Shown here: positions 62,562 through 64,000 of the stretch, one piece after another | How the letters are laid out: every line of letters begins with the position of its first letter | How positions within the stretch are numbered: position 1 is the stretch's first letter | Origin: Rhodovulum sp. ES.010 | GTDB taxonomy: Bacteria > Pseudomonadota > Alphaproteobacteria > Rhodobacterales > Rhodobacteraceae | DNA length: 64,000 nt | Assembly (NCBI RefSeq): GCF_900142935.1 | Contig: NZ_FSRS01000001.1 | Location: 2,552,001 to 2,616,000 of the forward strand | Direction of reading: 5' to 3' | Notes under the pieces: generated by a model | The model's input: only the letters and a program-made list of their open reading frames with translations | The model's database searches: none | What the model was told of the DNA's origin: nothing | Translations under genes and position numbers: made by a program

Positions 62562-64000
<1,439 letters not shown>

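Overview
The window is a GC-rich alphaproteobacterial chromosome segment, most likely from a Rhodobacteraceae (Rhodobacterales) bacterium. The support is a petABC cytochrome bc1 operon of Rhodobacter type, PetP/PetR regulators like those of Rhodobacter capsulatus, a TakP-type TRAP transporter, a VPLPA-CTERM-like surface protein and the rnd-kdsD-lptCAB-rpoN-hpf-ptsN gene order. The species cannot be fixed from this sequence alone. About sixty-five protein genes and two tRNAs are supported. No transposase, integrase, rRNA or CRISPR array was seen.

Layout. 1-2.6 kb: TRAP transporter dctP-dctQ-(dctM), with an unusual DctQ fused to a TM2 domain and a coiled coil; exoD is divergent. 3.4-9.6 kb: a tightly coupled minus-strand operon for a nonulosonic (sialic-acid-like) sugar: CapK/PaaK-like ligase, neuC, neuB, FemAB/GNAT-like transferase, methyltransferase, neuA. 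It is followed by a 577-base gene-less gap and tRNA-Lys. 10.4-16.5 kb: dapF-mtaB, a small hypothetical protein, a GST and petABC. 16.6-19.9 kb: thiBPQ under a TPP riboswitch. 20-24.8 kb: aroC, a two-gene HEPN-type module, a DMT transporter, hup and amn. 24.9-31.1 kb: a nucleoside-sugar reductase-like SDR, the isoprenoid group dxs-ispA-xseB with an HDAC-like amidohydrolase, and petP-petR. 31.3-38.2 kb: ilvE, a sorted PA14-like protein, an orphan citrate lyase alpha subunit, a DMT transporter, queG-GST and mtgA. 38.3-45.3 kb: glutamate synthase, with gltD and gltB separated by two tandem GFA-family genes. 45.5-53.5 kb: uppP, an NDUFA9-like protein, tRNA-Leu, and the envelope/sigma-54 block rnd-kdsD-lptC-lptA-lptB-rpoN-hpf-ptsN. 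53.5-62.5 kb: a surface-glycan group (sulfotransferase, three glycosyltransferases, galU, kdsB, cysQ, an ABC-2 exporter permease). 62.6-64 kb: alkB and the start of dnaK behind a heat-shock-like promoter.

How the genes fit together. Much of the window serves the cell surface: nonulosonate synthesis (neuCBA), Kdo synthesis and activation (kdsD, kdsB), lipopolysaccharide transport (lptCAB), undecaprenyl phosphate recycling (uppP), peptidoglycan (dapF, mtgA) and a glycosyltransferase/sulfotransferase cluster. CysQ, which removes the PAP made by sulfotransferases, and an exporter permease lie beside that cluster. Respiration (petABC, petPR) and nitrogen assimilation (gltBD, rpoN, ptsN) are the other themes.

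Most unusual items: the TM2-coiled-coil-DctQ fusion, a DapF whose second catalytic cysteine is serine, the HEPN pair whose second gene seems to start at CTG inside a CTGA overlap, five 11-bp tandem repeats in front of the GFA genes, the two-domain sulfotransferase, and the nonulosonate operon abutting the 3' end of a tRNA-Lys gene.
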